DNA of 64,000 bases from Vanilla planifolia (lineage: Eukaryota > Streptophyta > Magnoliopsida > Asparagales > Orchidaceae), in NCBI GenBank assembly GCA_023846275.1, contig JAIUJO010000191.1, positions 822,501 to 886,500 on the forward strand, given 5' to 3'. Each line of letters opens with the position of its first letter. Position 1 is the stretch's first letter. This document shows positions 1-12,500 of the stretch, in pieces. The notes beneath the pieces were generated by a model that did not search any database, was not told the DNA's origin, and was given only the letters and a program-made list of their open reading frames with translations. A program made the position numbers and the translations under genes.

Positions 1-1518
1 CCGTCCTCTTTGTCTTCTTCTTCTTCTTCTTCTTCTTCTTCGTCTTCCTCTTCTTCTTCTTCTTTTTCTTCCACATCTTCTTCAACCTCTACTTCCTTTT
101 CTTCCACATCTTCCTATTGTTTTCTACTTCTTGTTCTTCTACATCTTCTTCCACTTTTTGTTCTACTTGTACTACTACCTCTTCATCTTTCTCTTCATTT
201 CTTGTTTTTCTTCTTAGTCTTTTAATTGTTCCTCTTCTTCTACTTCTTTGACTTCTTCTTCTTTTTCTTCTTTGTCTTCATCTTCATCGTCATTTTCGTA
301 TTCTTCTTCTTCTTCATCTTCTTCTTCTTCCTCCTCTTCTTCTTCTTCCTCTTCTTCTTTTTCCTCTTCCTCTTCTACTTCTTCTTTTTTCTTCTTCTTC
401 TTCCTCTTCTTCATCTTCTTCCTCCTCTTCTTCAACTTCTTCTTCTTCTTCTTCCTCTTCCTCTTCACCTTCTTCTACATCTTCTTCATCCTCTTCTATC
501 TCTTTTTCCTCATCTTCCTCTAGTTCTTCTTTTTCTTCTTTCTCTACTCCTACTTCTTCTTCTTGTGCTTCTTATTCTTCTTCCTCTTCTTCCTCTTTCT
601 CTACTTCTTATTGTTCTTCTTCTTCTTTGTTGTCATCTTCTTCTTCTTCTTCTTCTTTTCCTCATCTTCTTCTTCCTCTGTTTGCTCCTCTTCTTCTACT
701 TCTTCTTCTTCTTCTTCTTCTTCTTTCTCTTCTTTTTCTTCTCCTTCTTCTTCTTCTTCAAGTTGTTCTTCTTCTTCTTCTTTTCCTCTTCTTCTTCTTC
801 TTGTTCTCCTATTTATTCTTCTTCTCCTTCTCCTTCTTCTTCTTCTTATGCTTCTTGCACTTCTTCTTCTTCCTCTTTTTTATTTTCTTCTTATTCCTCT
901 TTTCATCTTCTTTCTCTTCATTCCCCACTTCTTCTTCTTCTTCTTCTTCTTCTTCCCCCTCCTCCTCTTCTTCTCCTCCTTCCACATCTACTTCTACTTC
1001 TTGTTCCACTTCTTCCTCATTTTCCACTTGTTGTTGTTCATCTTCCTCATCTTCTTCTTCTTCTTCTTCCTCATCTTCTTCTTCCTCTTCTTTTTCTTCT
1101 TCATCTTCTTTGTTTTTCTCTTCTTCTTCTTCTTCTACATCTTGTTCTTCTTTTTGCTGTTCTTCTTCTTCCTTTCTTTCTTCTTCTTCTTCTTCATCAT
1201 CTTCTTCTTCTTCGTTTTCTTCTTCCTCTTCTTCTCCATCTTCTTCAACTTCTTCTTCTCCCTCTTCTTCTTCTTTTTCTTCCTCTTCTTCTTCTTCTTC
1301 TACTTTTTCTTCTTCTCCTTCTTCTTCTTCATCATCATCTTCTTCTTCTTCTTCCTTTTAATATTCTTCTCGATCTTCTTTCTCTTCTTCTTGTTTCACT
1401 TCTTCTTCCTCTTTTTCTTCTCCTTCTTCCTCTTCTTCTTCTTCTTTTTCTTCTTCTTCATCTTCATCTTTTCTACTTCTTCTTCTACTTCTTCTTTCTC
1501 TTGTTCTTCATTTACTAG
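1..1518. repeat. Long imperfect TTC-rich polypyrimidine tract
   Basis: About 1.5 kb in which the plus strand is almost all C and T, mostly imperfect TTC units with scattered CTC, TCC, TTTTC and occasional A or G. It begins at the window edge, so the true left end is probably outside. The right end lies near 1,510, where ordinary mixed sequence resumes. All long open frames here, in both directions, are low-complexity Ser, Phe/Leu or Glu/Lys runs produced by the repeat and are not genes. The strand asymmetry is of the kind known to favour triplex (H-DNA) structures. The many interruptions suggest an old expansion, or several merged ones. It abuts the broken 3' side of a gypsy element. Confidence 0.95.
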
Positions 1519-1549
1519 TTATTTTGGTAACAAAAGCTAGTGTTTGTTG

Positions 1550-4500
1550 ACCCATCCTTTTTACCATTATATATACCTTTTTGTAACTTTGAAGCATTTC
1601 CAAAAGTGATCAATCTACAAATTGAACTAACTTTAAAAAATATTGAACTCCATTAGCAAATTTAATTATCTTTTGCTTTACATCAAAATATTTCTTTTGG
1701 TGGTCCTAAATCACACAACTTGTCTTGCAGTTGTAAAATCTCCTTGATATTATTTTCAATAACATCCTCTTAGGATCATCCTTCCCATGTGCAACTGTGA
1801 TCTACAAGAACATGCATACAATGCATCATATGGTTCCATGTCCATCACCAATTGGTAGTTATTATGGTAAAAACATTCAACCAATAGTAGCCACTAGCAC
1901 CAATTTCTAGAAAATAATTGCATACATAGCCTTATAAGCCCTTCTGTATTCTTAAATCATCCTCTAAAATTGATCATTCATCTAAGGAGAATATGTTTTA
2001 CTAAATTGAAGAGTTATTCCAAAAATTTGATGGAAATCATTTTAGAATTATGTATTTAATTCTATTTATCCATCAAAAATGATAATTTTATGAAATCTAT
2101 AGAGTTTAACAATCCACTATGCAAATAGCTTTGCCAATCTACTCGTTGAATCCTTCTTCCTAATAACCTGACATTATGTTCATTTATTTTATCGATAGAT
2201 AATCATGAAAATCACATCAAAGACTTTCAAGTCCTTAGAAAACATAATACAAAGGTCATTGTGATTTTGTTCCATATCCATTAGGCTATTGCCAAATTAT
2301 AAAGCAAACCACTAGGCTTCTAATTGTTTTCTCTACTCATTCATAAATCGTGATGCTTTAAATATAATAGACTACATTTATCTTTATACCTCTCTACAAA
2401 ATGTTGGTGTTATGGCTTTTTTACCTCTTGTTCTCACCAAGGTGAAAAGATAAACATTTATCAAGCGACTTTCTTAACAGTCTCTATAAACTATCAATGT
2501 TATGGAATACAACTCCTATATTGTTAGGTCAAAATGGTGTGCCTCATCACAAAAGTCTTACAATAACTACAATAAAGTTTGGAAATGCATCTATGTAACA
2601 TCAAGAGTTCCCATTCAAGGATCCCAAATAAATCCATCCAATTTTCATGAATGTGAAGAGTACTATTTAGCGCCACAAATGACTACGATAGCAACTTAGA
2701 CCAAACTCTACAAATATCCATCACAAATACTTTCCTCAGTCTGCTCTTCATTCATAAACCTAAGAGTAACACTTTTATTCAAAGTATCTATCATTGCATT
2801 TTCTTTTCCCTTTAAATCATTCATGTTCATGTAAAAAGAATTAATGAGCTCCAACTAATGTCATTGCCATAGGTCAAGCTCCTTATATGAAAAAAAAATC
2901 TTGAGGAATTTAACATCATTATGAAGATCAATGTACATGTCATACAAGCAATGTTTCTAATTATTGAGGCTAAGTAACACAACCATTGACTGTAGGTCAT
3001 GCATTAGGTAATTAAGTTCATGCTTCCAAACTAATCAAAGTCATTGGCTACTACTAAACATTTTTAACTGTGAACAACACCCAAACAAATGCGATGTAGT
3101 TGTCAAAATCTATTCAAGGCCTACATTACTTGAGGTTAAGTTCTTAGAAACTTTGCTCACATTGACTTGACTGAGAGAAAGCTGCACCAACTTTGTTAGT
3201 TGAGTCAACTATGCATTAAACATTAAGACATTAGACACAAACTTGTTGTATTACTTCAACAAAAAATTGATTTTTTGTCTTTATAACGGTTCCTCTCCAC
3301 TTAGTAATAGAACGAACCTTATTGGGTTCTATTGAAATTCCCTTGACATTGACAACATGACCATGGAATGCTATTTGATCAAACAAAAAGGAGCACTAAG
3401 AATGTTCTACACATAACTACTTGCTCCTAAGCAACTCCAAAGTAGTCTAATGATTATGTATATGTTGAGATTCACTCCAATAATACCCAAAATGCAATCA
3501 ATTAACACTATGATAAAATAGTCAAAGTATGACTAAAAAATGATGTTAATAAGATTCATAAATAATATGGTTACGAACTTATAATATTTTCTTCATATGC
3601 AAAATTTTTCTTAGGCAGATCAACCTCCTAAATTGATATGTATTGATATCTTGATCGAAGATCTACCTTGAAGAATGAGTAGTACATCGAAGTTGATCCA
3701 AAAAGTCATATATCTTGTAAAGGATATCAATTCTAGTTTATAACTATTTTCTAATATCGATGATTCACATATATATGTAGACTACTATCTTTCATTTTAA
3801 TTTGGTTGCCTCAAAGAGAAGCATTGGCCCTAATAGACCATATATTTACTAATTCTACAACTAAACCTTTGTTCCTATCACTCTATTAAGGCCATCCAAA
3901 AATATTACCAAAACAACAAAGCCTTTAATAGTCTTCCATCGCTTAAAAAATTAACTTTTTATGGTCGAAATTTAGAAAGACAACCAAATCACTCCTTCAA
4001 ATAACAAGAACCACCTTGTCTCTTAGAACACAAGTGACACCATATGCTGGCCATTTAGTTTGCTCTATTTGCATTGCACATATAATTATTGAAACAAGTA
4101 TAGTATAATCAATAATGTAAAATCTCATATACCTCATTTTTCCATGGAACATACCAATCTTTTTGTTCTTAAAACAATCAAAATACCTCAATGTCTTACC
4201 AACCACTCCTAAAGTTCAAGCTTTCCTACTCAACTATCTTGGCTACTTTAACAAAATCTTGATACAAAGTAAATTCATTGACTAACATGTGGTTCTCAAG
4301 AGAAGGTTAGAGTTCCTCCATGAAAAGCTGACATATGTGCTCCTTTAATGGAAAAAAGAGTTCTTGCATATCATGTCAAGTTTATGAATTTGGCGATAGA
4401 AAAAGCTTTTGTCATCTAGCTCTAATTGAGATATGTAACCTTTCTTTGAATCTTAGCATTGGTATTATTTGCAACATAAAACTCTAGAAATTTATCCTCA

Positions 4501-5010
4501 ATGTTTTTGAATGAACCATGTGATTCATGGTAGCTTTGAACAAGGTTTGGAGCTAACCTCACGACCATGTTCTAGCCTCTTCATCCAAGATTATTACTAA
4601 AGTTGTGACCTACCTCTTATTTAGGCTCAACTAATCATATTTCATTATTCGTGCTATAGCACCCACAAAGGAAGTTTGCCTAAAACCAATAAAGTCATGC
4701 AATAACCATTCCACTCTAGGCTTTTGCATCTTTTATTATGTCTTAGCCTTAACTAGTTGTACTAACTTGAAGTTTACTTTCACATGAGCACTACCAACTA
4801 AAGTATCTACTTACTATTCTATGGGTCCTCATTATCCTCTACTTAAGGAAACACCATACAAACATTATATAATGCTGGTGGGAAAAATCATTAAAATAAT
4901 ATAGCTGGAAAATATAATTGTATGACGCAGTCTAGTAGCCTAAATTGTTACTAACCTAATATTCAGACAAATGTGTTGAAATCTAAACTAGGTTCTTATG
5001 CCATCTCTAA
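1550..5010 (-). mobile_element. Decayed Ty3/gypsy LTR retrotransposon, internal region
   Basis: Read on the minus strand, 3,590-3,715 resembles the gypsy reverse transcriptase core: a LLDQLR-like stretch, then a DLRS-Y-like block and an E-D-PK block, in the family order. At 3,270-3,365 there is a match to the downstream GHVV..GI..EP.KV..I..W block. At 4,200-4,700 the sequence resembles a retrotransposon gag. Near 4,985-5,005 the minus strand reads TGGCATAAGAACC, close to the initiator-Met tRNA primer-binding site used by many plant LTR elements. Order gag, reverse transcriptase, then presumed RNase H and integrase (1,550-3,200, not individually recognised) fits minus-strand gypsy. It is a fossil broken in many places and not capable of coding. 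Its far end is lost at the TTC tract. Confidence 0.7.
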
Positions 5011-6900
5011 ATAATTTGCCTAACTTCACACTTTCAACACTCCATGCTTAATGTTCAAAATGGGGGTAGAGATCTCCTAATCTAATAATCAAGGGCATGG
5101 TCTACCACACCAATTGAACCCAATCTATTTACTAATTGGTCAATGCAACTTGTTTAGAAACTTACTAACCAGATCCTAAGATAACTTTGTGGCATGTATT
5201 AACAAGTGCACTGTACATGAAAGAAACTTACACATAACTTGCATTACAATCACTTACAATCCACGTGTGAAACATTCTAAATAATACCATGCAATTAATA
5301 CATAATAACCTCTAATAAATCTTTAGTATATTCTATGTCAACAAAGACATATAATGTCACTTGTACTAATAGAATAGTCCCACTACCTACCAAAAATATT
5401 AGGGGATGAATTTTTGAAAGACAAAATTGCTATGGTCACGTAACCTACTTGCCGAAAATTTTCTTCAAGGAAAGTACCTAATTATTTCAAAGATTATGTA
5501 ATAGTAGGGGTTGAGATAGAAATCTCAATAAGAAATTCTCAAGGTATGTTATAAAGGTATGTAGTTGTGAAATGAATATAACTCATTAGAATATAATGAA
5601 TTATAAAAAAGTTGCATGTAAATTGATATAGAGGGTCACAATAATGGGCATTAGCATACCATGTTGAGACAATCATAACTGAGATGCAAATTGGTAAAAA
5701 TACACTTCTTATACAAAATAGAGAACCTTAGCTATTAAAAAAACATACAGGCATTTATGATCCTAGGAGCAACAAGATTTACAAATATAGTAGTTCTTGT
5801 GTCTAATACCCAACTAATAGTCTAACACACAACCATCACATAAATAAGCACATCCATAATCCTATGATAGTATATAGAAAATTTTGGCACATCCAGAATC
5901 ATTAGGGATGTCCTAAATTAGATGGTGCATATAATGTTCTTCATGATGTCCTAAACAATATAGCTCTTCATTGTGCTTTAGGAGTTTGAGCTCTCCAGTA
6001 CCTTAGTTAACAGTATTATGGTCCTTAAATCTAGCAGTAATACATAATTCCCATTGAGCATCTCTTTTCTAAGTCCATTTTTCTGTTATTATTAAGTTTC
6101 TACTAAAGTTGTGAACTAGTTAGAATCCTTTCAACACCACTTTATGCACCTCCTTCTTTTACACTAAGGTTAGCTAAAAGTTTCTTATCCGTTAGGTCTA
6201 ATATATTATAGGTGTTGCCACATAACCCCAACACAACCTAAGTCTCAAATAAAAATAACTATAATCTAACCAAGTGTTAGGCCTACTATTTAACCTATTT
6301 AAGATATTTTTAACTCTTTGGAAGCTAAAACTCATTAATTTAAGGTTTTTAATGTTTCATTTAAGCCTTAACTAACCAATCTAAGCAACAAAGGTTTCCT
6401 CAAAACCCTAATTAGCCTCTCTATTGATATCATAGGAATATTTTTAAATCTTAAAATACTTATTATAGGTATCTTAAGATTTCCTTAAAACTTATTTATC
6501 ATTCATAGGTACCCTATAGTTCTTCTAAACTCTAAATTCCTTAATTATAGTTATCGTAGTTTCCTAGATTCCTCATCTATTATTAGCCATTAACCCATTA
6601 AGCTAACACTTGCCATTACCTTTGTACTATGATCTCTCTTGGGTCACTCTATGCCCTATATCATTACTTAGGTCTTTAGCTTAAGCACTAAGAGAATTAA
6701 AATGATAACTCATGGTCTAACTATTATCTTGGTCAAGACCAACACCTATCTTAAGTTATTATTCAAGTGTACTCTCAATAAAAAAAACCAGTTATCATAA
6801 ACTAAATAATGCCTTAACTTGATGTCCTCTATACTATCCTTAATTTCTCGCCAAGTGCTATAAATTCATATTGTAACCATAATTGATAACTTAAAGTTCA
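5010..6900 (-). mobile_element. Putative 5' LTR of the gypsy element at 1.5-5 kb
   Basis: Adjoins the primer-binding-site-like sequence and contains no coding-like frame. Parts resemble the two LTR-like segments at 25.5 and 31.5 kb: for example the stretch near 5,890-5,925 (acatccagaatcattaggga) corresponds to 26,105-26,145, and agatcctaa near 5,170 has a counterpart near 25,455. Boundaries are approximate, since I could not define clear TG...CA ends. The similarity is diffuse, so this is an old, diverged copy. Alternatively it may be unrelated AT-rich sequence with only short resemblances. Confidence 0.4.
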
Positions 6901-9270
6901 TATAGAGAAAGTAAAATCGTAAACCTCAACATTTGCAATATGTTGAGATCATCATCATTCTCTTAAATTATATGCTCATAAGTTTCCGTCCCTTTGTAGG
7001 GCTACTTGTAGGTATTACAAAATTTAAAGATTAACTTTTGTGCTAAAGTTTTATGAATTAAAATTACATGTATTCTTAGTCTTATGTCATAAAATTACTC
7101 AAAGCTTTTATAAATTTCAACATAGTTTTCATCATCAAGGCATGGTGCATTCATGATTTCGAATTAACTATAGTGTCCTTGGAAAATCACATTACTTTAA
7201 CGAAATAATTGTTGAATATTTACCTTGTTAATGTCCCTGGAATTTACAATGAATTATTTAAATTTAACCATGACACAAAAATTGCCATAGTATGGATCAA
7301 CTCATAGTATAATGCAAATAAATAACATCAAAATATAAGGCTTTATTTCATCGATAAATTCGTTACAAAGTCGATCTAAATAAAAATTTAGGAATTTTTT
7401 GTTAAGTATAATTTTATTTTTGGAGAAATCACCTTGTCAGTGAACAAAACTTTGTAATGAAAGTTTAAAGGACTTAAGATGGTCCATAGTTTTTTGTCAG
7501 TGTAAGTTATTTAAAACATTAAAATTATGAAATATAATAATATCCTCTAAATGCTTTGAACTCTATTAAGTTCCATGCATCTTCTATTTGTAAGATAATG
7601 TCAGCTTGTTATTATATATTTCTTTCTTGAGTTCCTTTATAGCCATGTCATTTCAATAGGTCATCGATATATTTTGTTTGTCATATGAATGATTCATTAT
7701 TATCATGCTTTTCTTCAAGTCTTAAATAGATATTAGTTCTATTGAAAACTTGAACCACTTTTTACTAGATAACTAGAAATGGAACAAATCTATGATATGC
7801 TAATATGTTTTCTTTAAGTTTTTTAGTTGATGAATCCCAAAATTATTATTAAATGTATCAAAATAGTTTAATCATGAGTCATTTGTTTTAGTGGCATGCT
7901 CTGGTATTAATGAATCATATACCAAGAAAGAAACTTATTCGTAGTTTAAAAAATTACCTTTATGAGTCATGTCTAAAAGGATTGAGAATGTATGTCCTAC
8001 AAACAGATTCTAAAAAGCACTACAAAAAGGATAAATTTGAGTGTGTGAGAATAAAGCCCTTTCAAAATATTTCCAGCACAACTAATCATTCTTTTTTTTA
8101 CATACAAAATTTATTGAAAGATGGTCCTTAGCTTATAAATATACCATATTAAATATTAAAAAAATGCTTGTTTGTATTTCTTAATGTGGAAAAAAATTCT
8201 TTAATTATAAAATATCAAAAATGACTAAAATTGCATATACAGTGTGGCTTATTATCAATTGAAAAGCAATAAATTTAGGTCAAGTCAATAAGCCTTTAGA
8301 TTCAGATTGTGATAGGCCAATTAAAAAAATGATTTTCAAGCTTTTCAATCTAGTTGTATATACAGTGTGTTTAGTTCAGCTTAAAAAGCTTGTAGATTAA
8401 GAGTATTACATGTGATATAAAAAAAAAATTTCTAAGCATTTATTCTAATTATATAGTACACAAAATTAAAGATATTCTATGCATTAGGTAAATGCATAGC
8501 ATGTGGAGTGCTTAAAATAAAACAAATTGCTCATATAGTGCATGATTTGTAATGCATAATATATTTAGTTCATTTGGGTGTTGGTTTTTCATAGTGAGCC
8601 AAACATTAGGATTCATATGATACATTTCATTTAATATGTTCTATGAAAATAAAAAGTAGTGCATAATAAACTTTTGATGCAAATTGGTTTATATTGCATC
8701 ATATAAGTTATGACAGTTCTTTGAAGTGTAATAGTTCATGGATGTTGAAATCTCTTGAATTACATCATCACTTACTTGTCTTTATGACATGAACCCATAA
8801 TAAACTTATATTTGGTTAGAAGATTAAATTAAAATAAAATTAGAAAGTTTCAAACATTTAATACAAGGTTTTCCATTCCAAAATCCACTATGGTTCGAGA
8901 AGCGATGATTTAAATTCCTAATAATATCTACATGCTTCACTCCATTGAGCTAGAAATTTAGAGAACCCTGTTTAGATCCCTATTGATTATTTTCATTATA
9001 TTTATATCTTTTAATTTCGATTTTTAATTCCTTTTATAAAAATTTCTTATATAAATATATGAGAAATAAAATTAAACTCTTTTATTCAATTATTAAGTGC
9101 TATTTTGTTTACATTTTCAACTAACATATCCACAACAAGTCATATGTTTTATTTCCATTTATGTATAAATAAACGTAAAACATAGTAGAAATAATTGATA
9201 TCAAAAATTTTTATTTTCATCATTTGGTTCTAAACCTTTTATAAGTTAAATAAGTGGTATTTTGATCTCT
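6900..9270. other. AT-rich sequence without recognised feature
   Basis: No recognisable coding domain, RNA gene or terminal repeat. A 73-codon open frame at 7,910-8,131 (plus) has only a faint resemblance to a copia gag helix region and cannot be assigned. The copia gag remnant immediately to the right makes it likely that part of this stretch is the upstream end of the same decayed element. Confidence 0.5.
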
Positions 9271-9280
9271 TATTTCAGTT

Positions 9281-9780
9281 TTGATGTTTGACATAAAGGG
9301 GAAGGAGAACCTTTATTTTTCATATTTCTCTTATTTTATGAATTTGTTTAGAAGCAAAGAAGAGGTGAAAGAAAAGAAAAAAGATGAAGTCATCCATTGT
9401 GATTACTACAAACTTAGGTTCACACGAACTATGTGCCTACCAATAAATAGAAAAAAGAAGGAAATGATAGTAATGTGGATTGATTCTAATCTTAATGAGT
9501 CAACATCTTCATCAATAAGAGATGATGCAATGAACTTCTTTTTTGCATAGGACCAAAAGTCTAAAAGAAATAACGTACATAGTTACAAACATTATTATAA
9601 TGAAACTGAAGAAACTCTTCCAAAGTTGCATGCAGTATTTTAAAATTTAGGAAAAGTTTGATTCCTTAAATGTATAATAAAAAGTTCAAAAGGAAGAGTT
9701 TTTTATCACATGAGACTTAAACTTATTAATGAACACAATAAATATTTTTCCTTGTTCTGACATCTAAAAGAATGGAAAGA
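9281..9780 (+). mobile_element. Ty1/copia gag remnant (zinc-knuckle region)
   Basis: The open stretch 9,281-9,550 encodes a segment with the layout of the C-terminal part of a plant copia gag: a Lys/Glu-rich lead-in (KEEVKEKKKDE), a degenerate CCHC zinc-knuckle area, a K-rich linker, an M-W-D-S-N block followed by Ser/Asp-rich residues, and a terminal FFFA that matches the usual LCLMA. The following 200 bases read like the coiled-coil segment that often follows. This is family knowledge applied to a short match. No protease, integrase or reverse transcriptase could be recognised nearby. Fossil, broken, ends not defined. Confidence 0.55.
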
Positions 9781-12500
9781 CTCCTTTAAGAAAATTATAA
9801 GATTTAATAACAAATTACTTTCTATGTCCAAGAAAATTTTGTTATCAAATGTAAATCTGAAATCTCTGGAAATTGCATATATCTAAGACATGATTTTTTG
9901 TCACACACTTTTTTAACAAATAAAAAGAGGAGAAATGCTAATTATTTACTTTTCAATAAACATAAGGTAAAATCCTTACATTACTAGTGCGTCAATGATC
10001 AACAAGGAATGCTAACTATTTTATATTCATAACTAGAAAGCCATAAATTTAGTTTTATAACATCAACTCATTTGAATAAATAATAGGAATCCATACACCA
10101 AAAGAAAAATTGATAAAAAATGCTCCTAGAATAGAAAATGAATTGAAACAAAAACATTACAAAGAAAGATAAATAAATACCATAATAGCTTTATATATGA
10201 TGCATTATGCCTAACTAATATATAACAACACTGCAATAAGAAATCATTTCAATGTTGATATTCTTTTAAGATAACTTGTCTAACATTACCTTTCAAATTT
10301 TGTTATGTCAAGCTACTACTCCCATGGTGCCCCATGATGTACATCCATAGCACATGGAGATGATAGCCAAAAATTGTGTAAGTGACTACATAAGGGAATA
10401 CAAGTGTAGGGTCATGCAATACATTTGGACATTGATGTAAACTGCAATCATGAAAAAATTTTCATGTAACTAAATAAATTATTATGCAACACACATGAGA
10501 AGGTTTGATTTATAAAATGTTTGAATTATGTCATTTTATTTCTTTCATGACAATGTTGCCCTTGGCTATCATTGTTTTTCAAGGACTTTTGATAATTACT
10601 AAGAACAATCGCACTTGAATTTGATTGGCGACAATACATCCAAATAATTTAAAAAGAACATGTTTAACTATAATCTAATTAGAAGATAACAATAATCATA
10701 GAACTTTATTATGAGATGTGTTGAATGTCAATCCTTAGGCACTAAACCTGCAATCAATGCATTAAGCAAATGTATAGCTAAACCATGCATTTTTCTTACA
10801 TTAGTTTTGATATACATTAACCTTCTTTCACTTTCCTTTTTTTCCATAGAAATATTCATAGATTTTATACACATTAGTTCTTTTCTTATGAATCTTCCAC
10901 ACATTGTGAATAGAAAACAATAAGTTTCTACATTACATCTCTCCATTATATGACATGATTTAATTTCATTGCTTGAACGAATTTTGAGGCATAAATTTTA
11001 AGTTCCATTTTTGTTATTTGACCATCTATTTATCCACATATCCTTTTTGTCAAAATCATTCAATGATTAGATGCTTATTTTGTAAACATTAAATACCTAC
11101 ACTTTTTATGATATCAATTTTTGTATTTCTCTACATATCAATAACAGACAATTTAACAACTTTGTTAAAGAATTTGATACCTATCAATCTTTATCAAATA
11201 CTCCAACTTGAACTTGGTAAAGAGTTTAGAGAAAACTAATAAATAGTTGAACCACGCAAAATTCTCTTCAAATTGTTTGAACTTAATCAAATGATAACAT
11301 GACACAAACTTCTTAAACATTTTGACAATTAATTTGGACCCTTCAATCCATTGCAAAAATGTAAGTGGAAAAAAATAATTTGCACTAATATGTTTAAGTC
11401 GTTCCTAAGTCCTTTTCTTCATGTCCCGCCCAATCACTATAATGAAATAGACCTGACAAGAAGCTTTTATGCATAACACATATGAACTTAATTTAAAATT
11501 TTAATATATCCTTTCCAAACTATAAAAATTTGTAGAGAAGACTCAACTTGAATTTGTAAGAGAGTTTTTAAAATATTCAAGTGAATTTGATCCCATCTAC
11601 CTACGCCAATAGTACTTATCGATATCATTCATTTTTTGTCCTCAAATGAGCAAGTTCCTTGTCAATCACATCTTCTTCTCCAATTGAAAATTTCTCTAGG
11701 TGTTTCATCTTTCAAGTTTATTATACATATATATTTATGAAGAATTTTCATTTTCTTTTAAAATATGAACCTTATAAGAAACACATTCTTTTCATTTTTA
11801 TTTTAAATTTCTTGTCACATCCACTGGATAATGTTAAAACTAAGCTTCTTTTAAAACTCTTCATTTGAACAAAAATTTGGAATTTTATAACTTTAATTAA
11901 TATCATTAATAATGTTCTTCATGGAATAATGTTATGATTAAAATATTTTTATTTGTTACTATGTTTTAGTATATTTTTGTTTTTGATCAATTGATAGCCA
12001 ACTCAAGTGAAACTATTGTCAAAACATTTGTTGTAATTAACCCCACTACATTTAATATTTTCTTTAGACATTTAGGATACAATACAATAATATAATTATT
12101 AACTACATTTGCCAAATACATTCCATGAAAGTTATCTTCTAATTTGTTTATTAATAATCAAAATGAGTACATATTTATTTTAAAAAACTTTAATAAAATC
12201 TTAAAGGTAAAGATATTTCAATTACAACTTTTCAGATCGCTTGCATTACTGATCTAAAAATGAAACTAAGCCTACAAATGGAGTAATCTTCCATTGACTA
12301 ATCTCTTACACTTGCTAGGAGGTTGATCCTATAAATGATAAAGTTTTTCTATTTGAAGCTTTTCAAACTCATGAGCTATTGTTACTTTTCTTTCTTATCT
12401 CTAATGCTTAATTAATGACCATTTCTTAAAAAATATAGTCAAGCAATAGTTTCATAATGTGCCACTTTTGTTACATAGTTGCAGATCTGTTGCACTACAT
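9780..12500. other. AT-rich sequence without recognised feature
   Basis: About 2.7 kb of AT-rich DNA. Open frames of 60-72 codons at 10,711-10,946, 11,165-11,356 and 11,659-11,868 show no recognisable domain and are what chance gives at this base composition. No RNA gene, terminal repeat or tandem array seen. Confidence 0.5.

Noticed and set aside
10-1540. Long open frames encoding Ser-rich, Phe/Leu-rich or Glu/Lys-rich proteins
   Set aside because: They are translations of the TTC simple repeat in every frame; no non-repeat sequence, start context or domain supports a gene.
9281-9550. Independent small Lys-rich host gene
   Set aside because: Residue order fits the end of a copia gag, and the following sequence fits its usual continuation, so a transposon relic is the simpler reading.
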